A stretch of 51,633 nt of DNA from Alphaproteobacteria bacterium. Lineage in GTDB: Bacteria; Pseudomonadota; Alphaproteobacteria; CAAHEQ01; UBA3637. This document shows positions 43,205 to 51,544 of the stretch, piece by piece. The stretch spans positions 1 through 51,633 of the forward strand of contig JAGCKR010000068.1 of the NCBI GenBank assembly GCA_017647405.1. Reading direction: 5' to 3'. The position numbers and the translations under genes were made by a program. Below the pieces are notes generated by a model. The model was not told the DNA's origin. It searched no databases and worked only from the letters and a program-made list of their open reading frames with translations. How positions within the stretch are numbered: the stretch's first letter is position 1; each line of letters begins with the position of its first letter.

Positions 43205-43954
43205 ATGACAAAAGAAGAAAAATTATTAAAAAAAGCAATTGATACAAAGTCATTAGACGATGTTAAAAAGATTTTAGGACAATCAACTAAGCCGATTTCA
43301 AAAGAATTAGTTGTACCTATTTTAAGAAGTTTAATCGGACGCTCCAAATTTGATTTTTCGGTTGTTGAATTGTTAAAAAAACGTAATTGTGACTTGAATC
43401 CCAAACTGGAATCCGAATATAGATTAGGTGATTATTTAGCATATTTTGGACGGTTATCACCAAGATTAATCTCGGAAATGGGAAAAGCAGGATACTCTTT
43501 TTCATCTAAAAATGAAAAAGGAGAACATGCCGGTTTTTATTTGATAGCTTCAAGACCGCTGAGTAAAAAAGTTATTGCTTCACTTAAAAAACAAGGTGTT
43601 GATTTTAATGATAAAAACAGTGAAGGCAAAACAGCAGTTGATGTGATGGTTAGCATTATTCAACGATATGCAACCAATACAGAGGAACCGCATGCCCAAG
43701 CTTTACGATTAAACAGATTTGCTGATTTGTTATCTGTTCCTGAGGAGTTTGAGGCTCTTTCCTCAAATAATTCCACTAGACTAACAAAAGTTATACAATC
43801 AGCTATTGATAAGATCAAACCAGAATCCTATGAAAATATTGGAATTGTTGAAATTTATAATGAAATCAATGAAAATTCCTTAAAAGCGAAAAAAATTAAA
43901 TCAAACGTCCCTCCTCAAAAAACACGACAAGAATATGTCAGGGAAGGGGCTTAA
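43205..43954 (+). CDS. ankyrin-like helical repeat protein, unknown
   Basis: A 249-residue soluble protein without signal peptide. Degenerate ankyrin-like units occur at about residues 5-40 (LLKKAIDTKSLDDVKKILGQ), 85-115 (NEKGEHAGFYLIASRPLSKK) and 118-150 (KKQGVDFNDKNSEGKTAVDV). The C-terminal 70 residues are charged and helical. ATG 43205 is preferred since GGAGGAAGAG precedes it; ATG 43187 lies inside the ribosome binding site. It has its own promoter with a palindrome and is followed by thioredoxin after 24 bases, with possible read-through. Confidence 0.65.
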   Translation: MTKEEKLLKKAIDTKSLDDVKKILGQSTKPISKELVVPILRSLIGRSKFDFSVVELLKKRNCDLNPKLESEYRLGDYLAYFGRLSPRLISEMGKAGYSFSSKNEKGEHAGFYLIASRPLSKKVIASLKKQGVDFNDKNSEGKTAVDVMVSIIQRYATNTEEPHAQALRLNRFADLLSVPEEFEALSSNNSTRLTKVIQSAIDKIKPESYENIGIVEIYNEINENSLKAKKIKSNVPPQKTRQEYVREGA

Positions 43955-43978
43955 TCATCAACCAAAAAGGAGATACTT

Positions 43979-44290
43979 ATGGAAATTCTTAACGATACAG
44001 ACTTTGGCCCTAAGGTATTGGAGGCTAAAAAACCGGTTTTAGTTGATTTTTTTGCAACGTGGTGTGGCCCTTGCAGACAAATGCTTCCCATTGTAACAGA
44101 AATTTCTGAGGAATTACCGGAAATCGATGTTTATAAAATGGATGTTGACGAAGCACCAAATACACCGGAAACTTTGGATATTCAAAGTTTACCAACATTA
44201 ATTATTTTTAAAGATGGTAAACCTGTTGCAAAAAAAACAGGCGCTATGTTGAAAACAGAACTTGTTTCATGGATTAAAAGTAACATTTAA
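43979..44290 (+). CDS. trxA: thioredoxin
   Basis: A 103-residue thioredoxin. The redox motif WCGPC is at residues 28-32 after VDFFATWCGPC, the cis-Pro is in SLPTLIIFKDG near residue 73, and the fold is complete with no extra domain or signal peptide, so it is cytoplasmic and reduces protein disulfides. AAGGAG precedes the ATG. In many Alphaproteobacteria trxA follows addA; here it lies 10 kb away behind an ankyrin-like gene, before a terminator. Confidence 0.95.
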   Translation: MEILNDTDFGPKVLEAKKPVLVDFFATWCGPCRQMLPIVTEISEELPEIDVYKMDVDEAPNTPETLDIQSLPTLIIFKDGKPVAKKTGAMLKTELVSWIKSNI

Positions 44291-44317
44291 TTTCTTTTAA
44301 CATCTTTGATTTTTTTT

Positions 44318-44351
44318 AACCCCAAAGCAAAAAATCTCCTTTGGGGTTTTT
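44318..44351 (+). terminator. terminator of trxA
   Basis: Arms AACCCCAAAG (44318-44327) and CTTTGGGGTT (44339-44348) then TTTT. Confidence 0.9.
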
Positions 44352-44966
44352 GTTACTCAGATTATTTTTCTTCATGTATAATTTAAGGATTTTTTTATCA
44401 AGGCACATAACCGATATAGACACGGAATTTTAGAGATCTTGTCGTATTTTAGGTCGAAAAAGAATAATAATTTGGCTGAAAATCGCTGTTATTTTTGTTA
44501 AAAAAAGCCTAAAAACCCCAGAAATCTAGGAAAAAAAGCCAATTTTTGTAAAATTTTAATAAAGAATTTGAGCATTCATTTACCAAAATAGATAGCTAAA
44601 AGCCATCAAACCAATTATCACTGTCTGATTTATTCCAATTTAGAGTTAATAAGAATTTATTAATAGCTCCATTATTGTATTAAAAATTTTACGGAAGTAT
44701 CGGGTTGTTTTTTTATAATAACCGAATATTTATTCTAAATATTAATCAAATACCGGTTTTTATTAGCCGGTTAGTGCTTTATATATTTGTCGCATAATTT
44801 ATATTATGTATAGTTTTACAAAGAACAAGTGGAGGGGGAATATATAAAAATGTTATTAAAAACAAAAGGATAACTTACAGACATAACTAAAAATAATACA
44901 GATTTTCAGCGAGATAATTTTTTAATATCGTTACTTTATACGATAATTTCGCTGAAAATCGATGTT
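44352..44966. other. 600-base region with no convincing gene
   Basis: Strongly AT-rich with stops in all frames. It contains TATAAT at 44377-44382 without a clear partner; a sequence GCTGAAAATCGCTG at 44474-44487 that recurs with one change at 44951-44964; a short hairpin with ACCGG/CCGGT arms near 44755-44775; a promoter-like TTGTCG..TATAGT pair (about 44788-44814) leading to GGAGGGGG and a seven-codon ORF (44850-44873); and the palindrome at 44901-44960. Confidence 0.6.
44901..44960. repeat. 60-base imperfect palindrome
   Basis: Perfect 12-base outer arms GATTTTCAGCGA (44901-44912) and TCGCTGAAAATC (44949-44960), with inner pairing ATCGT/ACGAT and an asymmetric bulge. It lies six bases after the end of the minus-strand cell-wall operon and could stop that transcript, though a proper T-run is missing; a small repeat element is the alternative. 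Confidence 0.6.
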
Positions 44967-45737
44967 TTATATTTCAATGCTCAATCCATCGTAACAAGGT
45001 CTGATATTATCTGGCAAAGACTGACATAATTTTTCATAGTCCATCTTTTGACCCATATGCGTTAAAAATACTTGCTTGGGTTTAATTCGGTCTATTAATT
45101 CAATGGCCTCATTAAGATAAATATGTTTTTGAATACCTTTAAAATCCTTAGGTTTTTCTGGACTTACAACCCCTAAAATCCATGTTTTAATTCCTTTTAA
45201 GAGCTCTAATCCTGTCTCTTCCATATAGCATAAGTCCGTTGAATAAGCGAGCTCCCCAATGCGATATCCGATTGATTTTTGCGTTCCATGATATTGTAAA
45301 ATCGGTGTAATCATGGTTTTTCCTATTTGAAAAGGTTGATATGGTTCAATCAAATGAATATCAAAAGGAGAATTATCAGATCTGAATAAATAATGCAAGT
45401 GAGCTTTGATTTCTTCATAATCATTTTTTGTCAAATAAATCGGCAATTTCTGCTTTCGATCAATTAAAAAACCAGCCAAATCATTAGCGCCTCCCATATG
45501 ATCATAATGGCTGTGTGTATATAAAACGGCATCTATTTTTGGGAGTTCTTCACGAATTAATTGTAACCGTACTTCCGGAGAAGTATCAATTAAAATATTT
45601 TCATTATTATCTGTTGTAACCAATGCTGACGTTCTTAATCGAACATTTCTCGGTTCATTTGGGTTACATTCACCAAAACCACGTGATAAGGAGGGGACCC
45701 CATGTGAAGGGCCACATCCAAGAATCTTTATTTTCAT
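44967..45737 (-). CDS. MBL-fold metallohydrolase (PhnP/RNase Z-like)
   Basis: A 256-residue metallo-beta-lactamase-fold protein. The zinc motif THSHYDHMGG (about residues 74-83) is intact; further ligands are expected in YSTDLCY and FLTHMGQKM. The N-terminal LGCGPSHGVPSLSRGFGEC resembles PhnP-type phosphodiesterases. It probably cleaves a phosphodiester, substrate unknown. It overlaps tatD by four bases (ATGA) and ends the minus-strand operon, the usual place next to tatD in Alphaproteobacteria. Confidence 0.9.
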   Translation of the reverse strand: MKIKILGCGPSHGVPSLSRGFGECNPNEPRNVRLRTSALVTTDNNENILIDTSPEVRLQLIREELPKIDAVLYTHSHYDHMGGANDLAGFLIDRKQKLPIYLTKNDYEEIKAHLHYLFRSDNSPFDIHLIEPYQPFQIGKTMITPILQYHGTQKSIGYRIGELAYSTDLCYMEETGLELLKGIKTWILGVVSPEKPKDFKGIQKHIYLNEAIELIDRIKPKQVFLTHMGQKMDYEKLCQSLPDNIRPCYDGLSIEI

Positions 45738-46504
45738 CCGCCCTTCCCTCCAAATAAGTTAAAAAAGTTTTTTGTTGTTATTTCTTCAATAATTTCAATA
45801 GGTTTCTCTTTAATATTTGCTAAACATTCCAATGTTTTTGCAATAAATGCAGGTTCATTTTTTTTACCTCTAAATGGAACCGGTGCCAAATAAGGAGAAT
45901 CAGTTTCTATTAATAACCGGTCTAATGGTATTTTTTTTGCGATTTCTCTCATTTCTAGCGCATTTTTAAAGGTTATAATACCGGAAAAAGAAATATAAAA
46001 ACCCAAATCAAGAGCCGTTTTTGCCAAATCATAAGAACCGCAAAAACAATGCATAACTCCCCCTCTTTGAAGTTCTCCAAGGTGATGGGCTTGTAATAAT
46101 ATTTCTTTTGTTTCCTCATCAGCCTCTCTTGTGTGAATAATCAACGGTTTTTTTATTTCAGAGGCTAGTTTAATATGTTGTTTAAAAACATCAATTTGAA
46201 GTTCCTTTGTTTCCGGATTGTAAAAATAATCTAAACCCGTTTCCCCAACACCTGCAATAAAGGGGTATTCTTCAAAAATTTTTTTTGTTTTTTCATAATC
46301 AAAGAGTGAAGCATTTTCAGGATGAATACCAAATGCCGTGTAAACATTTTCATAATTTGACATCTGAATCAGATCGGTTACTTGATTATATTCACAAGCA
46401 ACTGTCAATAAATGAGAAACGCCTGCCTCTCTGGCGCGTTTCAAGTATTCTTCAACATCTGTTTTAAAATCATCAATGCCTAAATGACAATGGCTATCTA
46501 TCAT
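45734..46504 (-). CDS. tatD: TatD-family metal-dependent deoxyribonuclease
   Basis: A 256-residue TIM-barrel hydrolase. IDSHCHLGID gives the first His pair, GVGETGLDYFYN the Glu ligand, PLIIHTREADEET and VMHCFCGSYDLA the further His ligands, and LLIETDSPYLAPVPFRGKKNEP the Asp; all are typical. TatD proteins are 3'-5' exonucleases in repair and turnover. It overlaps both neighbours by four bases (ATGA junctions), implying tight translational coupling with holB and the MBL gene. Confidence 0.94.
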   Translation of the reverse strand: MIDSHCHLGIDDFKTDVEEYLKRAREAGVSHLLTVACEYNQVTDLIQMSNYENVYTAFGIHPENASLFDYEKTKKIFEEYPFIAGVGETGLDYFYNPETKELQIDVFKQHIKLASEIKKPLIIHTREADEETKEILLQAHHLGELQRGGVMHCFCGSYDLAKTALDLGFYISFSGIITFKNALEMREIAKKIPLDRLLIETDSPYLAPVPFRGKKNEPAFIAKTLECLANIKEKPIEIIEEITTKNFFNLFGGKGG

Positions 46505-47454
46505 GATAACACCTCAGAAATATTTAAAATACTATTCATAACAGATTGCCTTCTATCCAAATAAATATTTGAAACACTTGAAAAAAGAGAAATAGTGTTT
46601 TCATAAACGGATAACAATGCTTCACTTAAATTTTTATCTGTTTCAAACTCATCTTTTATTTTTTTAGTTAACCAATTTAATAAAAATATTTGAAAAAGAT
46701 CATATAATTCATCATTTTTATAAACTGTATCGGCAAAATCGTTTAATCCTTGAATATCTAAACGATGCATTGGCGTAAAAAATGAAGTCATCTTTTGATA
46801 AATTTTTAACCCGTCATTTTCATGGATTTTGAGCGCAAGGCCCATTGATCCACCAGATATCTCTGCCAATAAATCTAAATGAGGCGTATTTGGAATTTTT
46901 TCACTTAGTTTTTGAAGCATATCATCAAATGCAAGAGGTTGAATTTGAATTTTGCGACATCTGGAAGAAATAGTTGGCAATAACTTCCCCGTATTTTGGC
47001 AAAGCAATAAAATAACACTGCGTGGAAAAGGTTCTTCCAACATTTTTAATAACGCATTTGAGGCATTGATATTCATATCTTCAGCTAAAGAAATAACTAA
47101 AATCCGATATTCATTCATATTTGATTTTAATGAAAGAAATTTAATTCCTTCACGAATATCATCAACGGTTATTTCTTTTTTCTTTGCCGTCGTCTTTGTA
47201 TTTGACTCAACCTCTTTACCAGCCAAAATCATTTTTTGGATTTCTTTTTTAGCTTCTTCGGTTAAATCGCATTCAATCCACTTAACATTCGGATTAAAAT
47301 CTTGCGTTTCATTCCAAACTCCTGTTGTTAAAAAAGAACAGAGAGATCTTGCAAATGTTTTTTTCCCAACACCAAATGGTCCTGTAATTAACCAAGAACC
47401 GCTTATTTTACCATTTTTAAGAGCTGAATTAATTTGCTCTTGCGCTGTTTGCAT
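46501..47454 (-). CDS. holB: DNA polymerase III delta' subunit
   Basis: A 317-residue clamp-loader subunit. N-terminal P-loop GPFGVGKKTFA, the ILVISLAEDMNINASNALLKMLEEP segment (DnaX/HolB sensor region) and SSRCRKIQIQPL are characteristic. It acts with DnaX and HolA to load the beta clamp. Its start lies inside the end of tmk with GAGGAACG as ribosome binding site, and it precedes tatD, the common tmk-holB-tatD order. Confidence 0.92.
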   Translation of the reverse strand: MQTAQEQINSALKNGKISGSWLITGPFGVGKKTFARSLCSFLTTGVWNETQDFNPNVKWIECDLTEEAKKEIQKMILAGKEVESNTKTTAKKKEITVDDIREGIKFLSLKSNMNEYRILVISLAEDMNINASNALLKMLEEPFPRSVILLLCQNTGKLLPTISSRCRKIQIQPLAFDDMLQKLSEKIPNTPHLDLLAEISGGSMGLALKIHENDGLKIYQKMTSFFTPMHRLDIQGLNDFADTVYKNDELYDLFQIFLLNWLTKKIKDEFETDKNLSEALLSVYENTISLFSSVSNIYLDRRQSVMNSILNISEVLS

Positions 47455-48088
47455 TTAATCGTTCCTCTAATTTGATAATGAGTTCCTGATGAATCTGTTC
47501 AATCGATTGATCGGCATTAATCACAATAAATCTTTCCGGTTCATTTCGAGCTAATGTTAAAAAAGCCTGTCTGATATTTTGATGAAAAGATAAGTCCATT
47601 TGTTCAAATCGTTGCTCATCATTTCCCAAACGAGCTTTACTTCGCTGGATGCCTTTTTCTGGTGCAATGTCTAAAACAATTGTTAAATCAGGCTTAAATC
47701 CATCTGAAATAAACTGATATAAAGCTAAAATATCTGTCTCTATTTTAGCATCATATCCATATCCAAAGCATTGATATGCAACGGTGCTATCATGAAAACG
47801 ATCAGATAAAACCACATCGCCTTTTTCCAATGCCGGCCAAACTTTTTTTGTTAAATGATCTCTTCTGGCGGCTAAAAATAAAAGGATTTCCGTTTTTTTA
47901 TCCCAACGATCGGTGCCTCCTTTTAAGAGGATATGTCTGATTTCTTCAGCCCCTTCGGAACCACCGGGTTCTCGTGTTAAAACAACGTTTTTTCCTTTTT
48001 TTTCAAAATATTCCTTCAACAGTTTAATCTGCGTTGACTTACCTGAGCCCTCGCCGCCTTCAAATGTGATAAATAACCCTTTTGACAT
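47429..48088 (-). CDS. tmk: thymidylate kinase
   Basis: A 219-residue kinase converting dTMP to dTDP. P-loop FEGGEGSGKSTQ near residue 8, TREPGGSEGAEEIR, and DRFHDSTVAYQCFGYG with the DR(F/Y) motif; the LID region is RSKARLGNDEQRFE. The ATG at 48088 gives the family N-terminus MSKGLFITFEG; ATG at 48100, overlapping the end of the carboxypeptidase gene, is also possible and adds four residues. Neither has a strong ribosome binding site, consistent with coupling. Confidence 0.94.
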   Translation of the reverse strand: MSKGLFITFEGGEGSGKSTQIKLLKEYFEKKGKNVVLTREPGGSEGAEEIRHILLKGGTDRWDKKTEILLFLAARRDHLTKKVWPALEKGDVVLSDRFHDSTVAYQCFGYGYDAKIETDILALYQFISDGFKPDLTIVLDIAPEKGIQRSKARLGNDEQRFEQMDLSFHQNIRQAFLTLARNEPERFIVINADQSIEQIHQELIIKLEERLNANSARAN

Positions 48089-48090
48089 TT

Positions 48091-49215
48091 TTAAAACCAT
48101 GACATAAAAATTTGTTTGATGCGTTTGAAATATCCTGCTTTTTCAATATCTTTTGTTGCCAACAAATTAATTGTTTCATTGATATTCATATCTTTGATAA
48201 TTAATTGGCCTAAAACATCACCCTTTTTAACAGGTGCCTTAACCGGTGTATCATATGAAATTAAGATGGTTGGTTCTTTTTTGGAACGTGGCAATGTTAG
48301 TTTTAACTCTTTTTCAGTTTCAACTTCAATAAAATCTTCTGTTCCTAACCAAACTGGAATCTTTTCAGCAATTTTTCCTTTTGAAACAAGAGTTTTAACC
48401 TTAAATCCAGCCATCCCATATGTTGCCAATTTTGTTGATTCTTCATCACGTTCTCTGATTGTTTTTAATCCATTTACAATAAGAATCAATCGGCGACCAT
48501 CCGTTGTTTTTAATGCCCCTGTTAATCCATAGCCAGATTCAATGGTGTGTCCGGTTTTTAACCCATCTGCCCCACCAATGCGATATAAAAGAGGATTGCG
48601 GTTATCTTGTTTAATTCCATTATGCATAAATTCTTTTTCCGAAAAAATAGAATAATATTCTGGGAATTTTTGAATCAATGCTTGTGCCAATTTAGATAAA
48701 TCACGAGCTGTCATCCGATGTTCCGGATGAGGCAACCCTGTTGCGTTTTTAAACGTTGATCCCGTTAAACCCAATTCTTTTGCTTTTTCGTTTAAGACCT
48801 CAGCAAAAGCAGATTCAGAACCGGCAAAATTTTCAGCTACGGTGATACAAGCATCATTACCTGATTGGATGATAATCCCTCTTAATAAATCTTTAATCTT
48901 AACTTTTTCACCCGGATCTAAAAACATTGTTGATCCACCACTAGCGGCCCCACCCGTTCGCCAAGCATTTTCAGAAACAACAAATTCATCATCCGGTGAT
49001 AAACGTCCATCTTTCAATGCTTCAAAAATAACATAAACCGTCATTAATTTACTCATCGATGCAGGTGGCATAGGAATATCCGCTTCTTTTTCAAACAAGA
49101 CCATTCCTGTATCACTATCTAATAATAAAGCATTGGTGGCTTTTGTTTCAAAAGCATGTGCTGAAACGGAAAATAACAGTGTACTCATCAATGGGAAAAT
49201 TAAAATTTTTTTCAT
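48091..49215 (-). CDS. dacC: D-alanyl-D-alanine carboxypeptidase (penicillin-binding protein 5/6 type)
   Basis: A 374-residue exported serine peptidase that trims the terminal D-Ala from peptidoglycan stem peptides. Signal peptide of about 21 residues ending AHA; active-site motifs S53-x-x-K56 (PASMSKLM), S118-G-N120 and K220-T-G; the C-terminal PBP5 beta domain (about 275-360) ends in an amphipathic helix for membrane attachment (IEKAGYFKRIKQIFMSWF). The exact paralogue (dacA, dacC or dacF) cannot be fixed from one sequence. AGAGGT precedes the ATG; it lies 12 bases after rlpA. Confidence 0.93.
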   Translation of the reverse strand: MKKILIFPLMSTLLFSVSAHAFETKATNALLLDSDTGMVLFEKEADIPMPPASMSKLMTVYVIFEALKDGRLSPDDEFVVSENAWRTGGAASGGSTMFLDPGEKVKIKDLLRGIIIQSGNDACITVAENFAGSESAFAEVLNEKAKELGLTGSTFKNATGLPHPEHRMTARDLSKLAQALIQKFPEYYSIFSEKEFMHNGIKQDNRNPLLYRIGGADGLKTGHTIESGYGLTGALKTTDGRRLILIVNGLKTIRERDEESTKLATYGMAGFKVKTLVSKGKIAEKIPVWLGTEDFIEVETEKELKLTLPRSKKEPTILISYDTPVKAPVKKGDVLGQLIIKDMNINETINLLATKDIEKAGYFKRIKQIFMSWF

Positions 49216-49226
49216 TTATAACCTCT

Positions 49227-50093
49227 TTATTGTTTCATCATTATTCTGGAGTCAGGATAACCTTTCAACTTTAGTTTGTCAAGACTGATTAAAGCCTCTT
49301 TTTTGGTTTTTAAGCCCCCAATTTGAATGCAATTTAAAATCATGTTATTCACGTTTTTTTGAATTATAAAAGCCCCATATTCTTTTAAGTCATTCTGAAT
49401 GGCTAAGGCTCTTTTTTCATCTCGAAAAGCCCCTACTTGAATAATATACCCACTGGCTTTTTCATGCTGTTCTTTGCTGTATACAACATCGCTTTCTTGG
49501 GTAACAGCCGGTTGAATTTTTTCAATTACTTTTTGATTTAACGGATCAAATGAAATGTTGCTATTTGCCATGGCTTCTTTAGCCTCTTTTTCAAGAAGTT
49601 CTTTCTTTAAATTTTGACTTTCAACAGCCATTATTTCAACCAATACTTTTGTTGCTTTGTCTTTATTCAGCTTTAACACTTCAGCTGCTTCTTTTGAAAC
49701 ATCGATAATCCTGTTTTTAACCATGGGACCGCGGTCATTAATCCGCACAATAACCGCTTCATTATTCTCAAGATTTGTGACCTTCACAAGCGATGGTAAC
49801 GGCAACGTGCGATGCATTCCTGAAAAAACATCTTTTTTATATGTTTCCCCATTTTGTGTTACCGGATGATTTTTATCATAATCAAACCAGCCGGCATACC
49901 CCTCTTCTATATAAGTATAATCTTCATTTGGGGTAAACGTTTCGCCTTGAATTTCATAGCGATCTCCAACCATATAAAGAATATTTTCATCTTGGAACTG
50001 ATAAGCCCCATTTGAACGAAACAACAAGCCGTTATCCGTACAAGAACATAAAACCAAAGGCAACATAAAAAAAATAGATTGATGTAATTTCAT
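49227..50093 (-). CDS. rlpA: RlpA-family septal lytic transglycosylase
   Basis: A 288-residue lipoprotein: signal peptide with lipobox LCSC (about Cys18). A double-psi beta-barrel domain spans about 60-150, with EEGYAGWFD, TQNGETYKKD and VRINDRGPMVKNRIIDVSKEAA; the Asp of NDRGP is the expected catalytic acid. A C-terminal SPOR domain (about 213-286, YIIQVGAFRDEKRALAIQND) targets denuded septal glycan. RlpA cleaves such naked strands. It sits between mltB and the D,D-carboxypeptidase gene, forming a wall-remodelling cluster. Confidence 0.93.
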   Translation of the reverse strand: MKLHQSIFFMLPLVLCSCTDNGLLFRSNGAYQFQDENILYMVGDRYEIQGETFTPNEDYTYIEEGYAGWFDYDKNHPVTQNGETYKKDVFSGMHRTLPLPSLVKVTNLENNEAVIVRINDRGPMVKNRIIDVSKEAAEVLKLNKDKATKVLVEIMAVESQNLKKELLEKEAKEAMANSNISFDPLNQKVIEKIQPAVTQESDVVYSKEQHEKASGYIIQVGAFRDEKRALAIQNDLKEYGAFIIQKNVNNMILNCIQIGGLKTKKEALISLDKLKLKGYPDSRIMMKQ

Positions 50094-50094
50094 T

Positions 50095-51324
50095 TTATTT
50101 CTCTTTTGTTAATCTTTTAATAAGTTGAACCGAAGGATACCCATCTTGAGGCAATCCTTTTCTTTTTTGGTAGATTTGAATGCTTTTACGCGTATCCCTT
50201 CCCAAAATACCATCCGATTTACCATGATAAAAACCTTTCTCCGACAATAAAATTTGAATCCGTTCAATATCTTTTTTTGAAATTTTTTCATTGGTATTTT
50301 TAGCATAAAGTTTGAACTTTTGATCCAGCATTATATCAGACAGTAACCCAACGGATAAGGCGTATAAAATGGAATTATTCCACTTAAGTATCCTGTCAAA
50401 ATTGGAATATACTAAAAATTTCGGCCCATTATGCCCCATTGGCATAATTAATTTTGCAGAAAGTTTTTTTTCTTTATCAGAGATACTTTGAAAAGGAACA
50501 ATCCCTAACTTTATCCATTCAAAAACAGGTTGTTGAGATTTTGCTGAAACCTTATTCCAATCGATTTTTTTAACAAATCGCACTTCCCTACCCCAATGTT
50601 CATCCTTTTTCCAACCTAGTTGCGTCAAATAATTTGCTGCGCTTGAAAAAGCATCTGGCAACGAGTTGATAATATCTTTTTTTCCATCTCCGTCAGCATC
50701 AACCCCATAAGCAGCATAAGTTGTTGGCATAAACTGAAAATTGCCAAAAGCGCCTGCCCAAGATCCATAAAAAGAAGTTGTTTCTCCCTGATCCATCAAT
50801 TTTAAAAGAGTTATTAACTCCCTTGTAAAAAAAGAACGACGCCGTTTATCATACGCAAGCGTGGCCAAAGCATCCAATGTTTTAATTTTCCCTTTAAAAA
50901 GTCCATAATTTGTTTCTAACCCCCAAAAAGCAACCAAATAAGAGGCCGGAACACTATATGTTTTTTCTAAGTGTTTTAGAAATGCCTGATTTTCTTTTAA
51001 AATTTCGCGTCCTTTTTTAATTCGCGATTCGGATAAAGTGCGATTCGTATAATCCCAAAAAGTAAGCAAAAATTCAGACTGTTTTTTATCAGAATCAATC
51101 ACTTTCGGAAGTAATTTTACTTCAGATAACACTTTGTTTAAATTAGACTTTTTTACCCCTTGACTTAAAGCTGTTTCTTTAAATTCTTTCTTCCATTTTT
51201 CAAAATTTTGAAGCTCAGATGTCTGTACATGCTCAGAGGCCAAAACGGGTTCGGAAAATGAAAAAAAGTTAAAAACAAGATAACTTGTTGAAACAAAAGT
51301 TAAAATTGCTGTTTTAAATTTCAT
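50095..51324 (-). CDS. mltB: MltB-family lytic murein transglycosylase
   Basis: A 409-residue exported enzyme. Signal peptide of about 30 residues ending in LAS; the transglycosylase domain has catalytic Glu137 in AFWGLETNYG, followed by KTLDALATLAYD, GSWAGAFGNFQFMPTTYAAY and a GVDADGDGKKDI metal-binding-like loop; residues about 345-405 are a peptidoglycan-binding domain (LLSEKGFYHGKSDGILGRDT). It cleaves the glycan backbone in the periplasm. AAGGGC precedes the ATG. It heads the minus-strand operon mltB-rlpA-dac-tmk-holB-tatD-MBL. Confidence 0.94.
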   Translation of the reverse strand: MKFKTAILTFVSTSYLVFNFFSFSEPVLASEHVQTSELQNFEKWKKEFKETALSQGVKKSNLNKVLSEVKLLPKVIDSDKKQSEFLLTFWDYTNRTLSESRIKKGREILKENQAFLKHLEKTYSVPASYLVAFWGLETNYGLFKGKIKTLDALATLAYDKRRRSFFTRELITLLKLMDQGETTSFYGSWAGAFGNFQFMPTTYAAYGVDADGDGKKDIINSLPDAFSSAANYLTQLGWKKDEHWGREVRFVKKIDWNKVSAKSQQPVFEWIKLGIVPFQSISDKEKKLSAKLIMPMGHNGPKFLVYSNFDRILKWNNSILYALSVGLLSDIMLDQKFKLYAKNTNEKISKKDIERIQILLSEKGFYHGKSDGILGRDTRKSIQIYQKRKGLPQDGYPSVQLIKRLTKEK

Positions 51325-51382
51325 ATTTTGCCCTTTTTTCTTCTTTTTTTTATAATATAATACACTTTTTTAAAAAAAGCAC

Positions 51383-51410
51383 TTGATTTTTTATTTTTTT
51401 TGTGTATAGT
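51383..51410 (+). promoter_or_regulatory. promoter of tRNA-Ser
   Basis: TTGATT (51383-51388), 16-base spacer, TATAGT (51405-51410) preceded by TG, 14 bases before the tRNA 5' end. Confidence 0.6.
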
Positions 51411-51424
51411 TAAATTTATCGACT

Positions 51425-51514
51425 GGATGGGTGGTCGAGTGGTTTAAGGCTCCGGTCTTGAAAACCGGCGTGGGGGTAACTCCACCGTGAGTTCGAATCT
51501 CACCCCATCCGCCA
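51425..51514 (+). tRNA. tRNA-Ser (anticodon TGA)
   Basis: Acceptor arms GGATGGG and CCCATCC pair fully, followed by G and an encoded CCA. The anticodon arm CCGGT-CTTGAAA-ACCGG gives anticodon TGA, reading UCA. A long variable arm (TGGGGGTAACTCCAC) and T-arm GTGAGTTCGAATCTCAC confirm a class II tRNA-Ser. Confidence 0.95.
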
Positions 51515-51516
51515 TT

Positions 51517-51544
51517 AAAAGCTCCCTTTTGGGAGCTTTTTTTT
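51517..51544 (+). terminator. terminator of tRNA-Ser
   Basis: AAAAGCTCCC, loop TTTT, GGGAGCTTTT continuing in a run of T. Confidence 0.92.
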
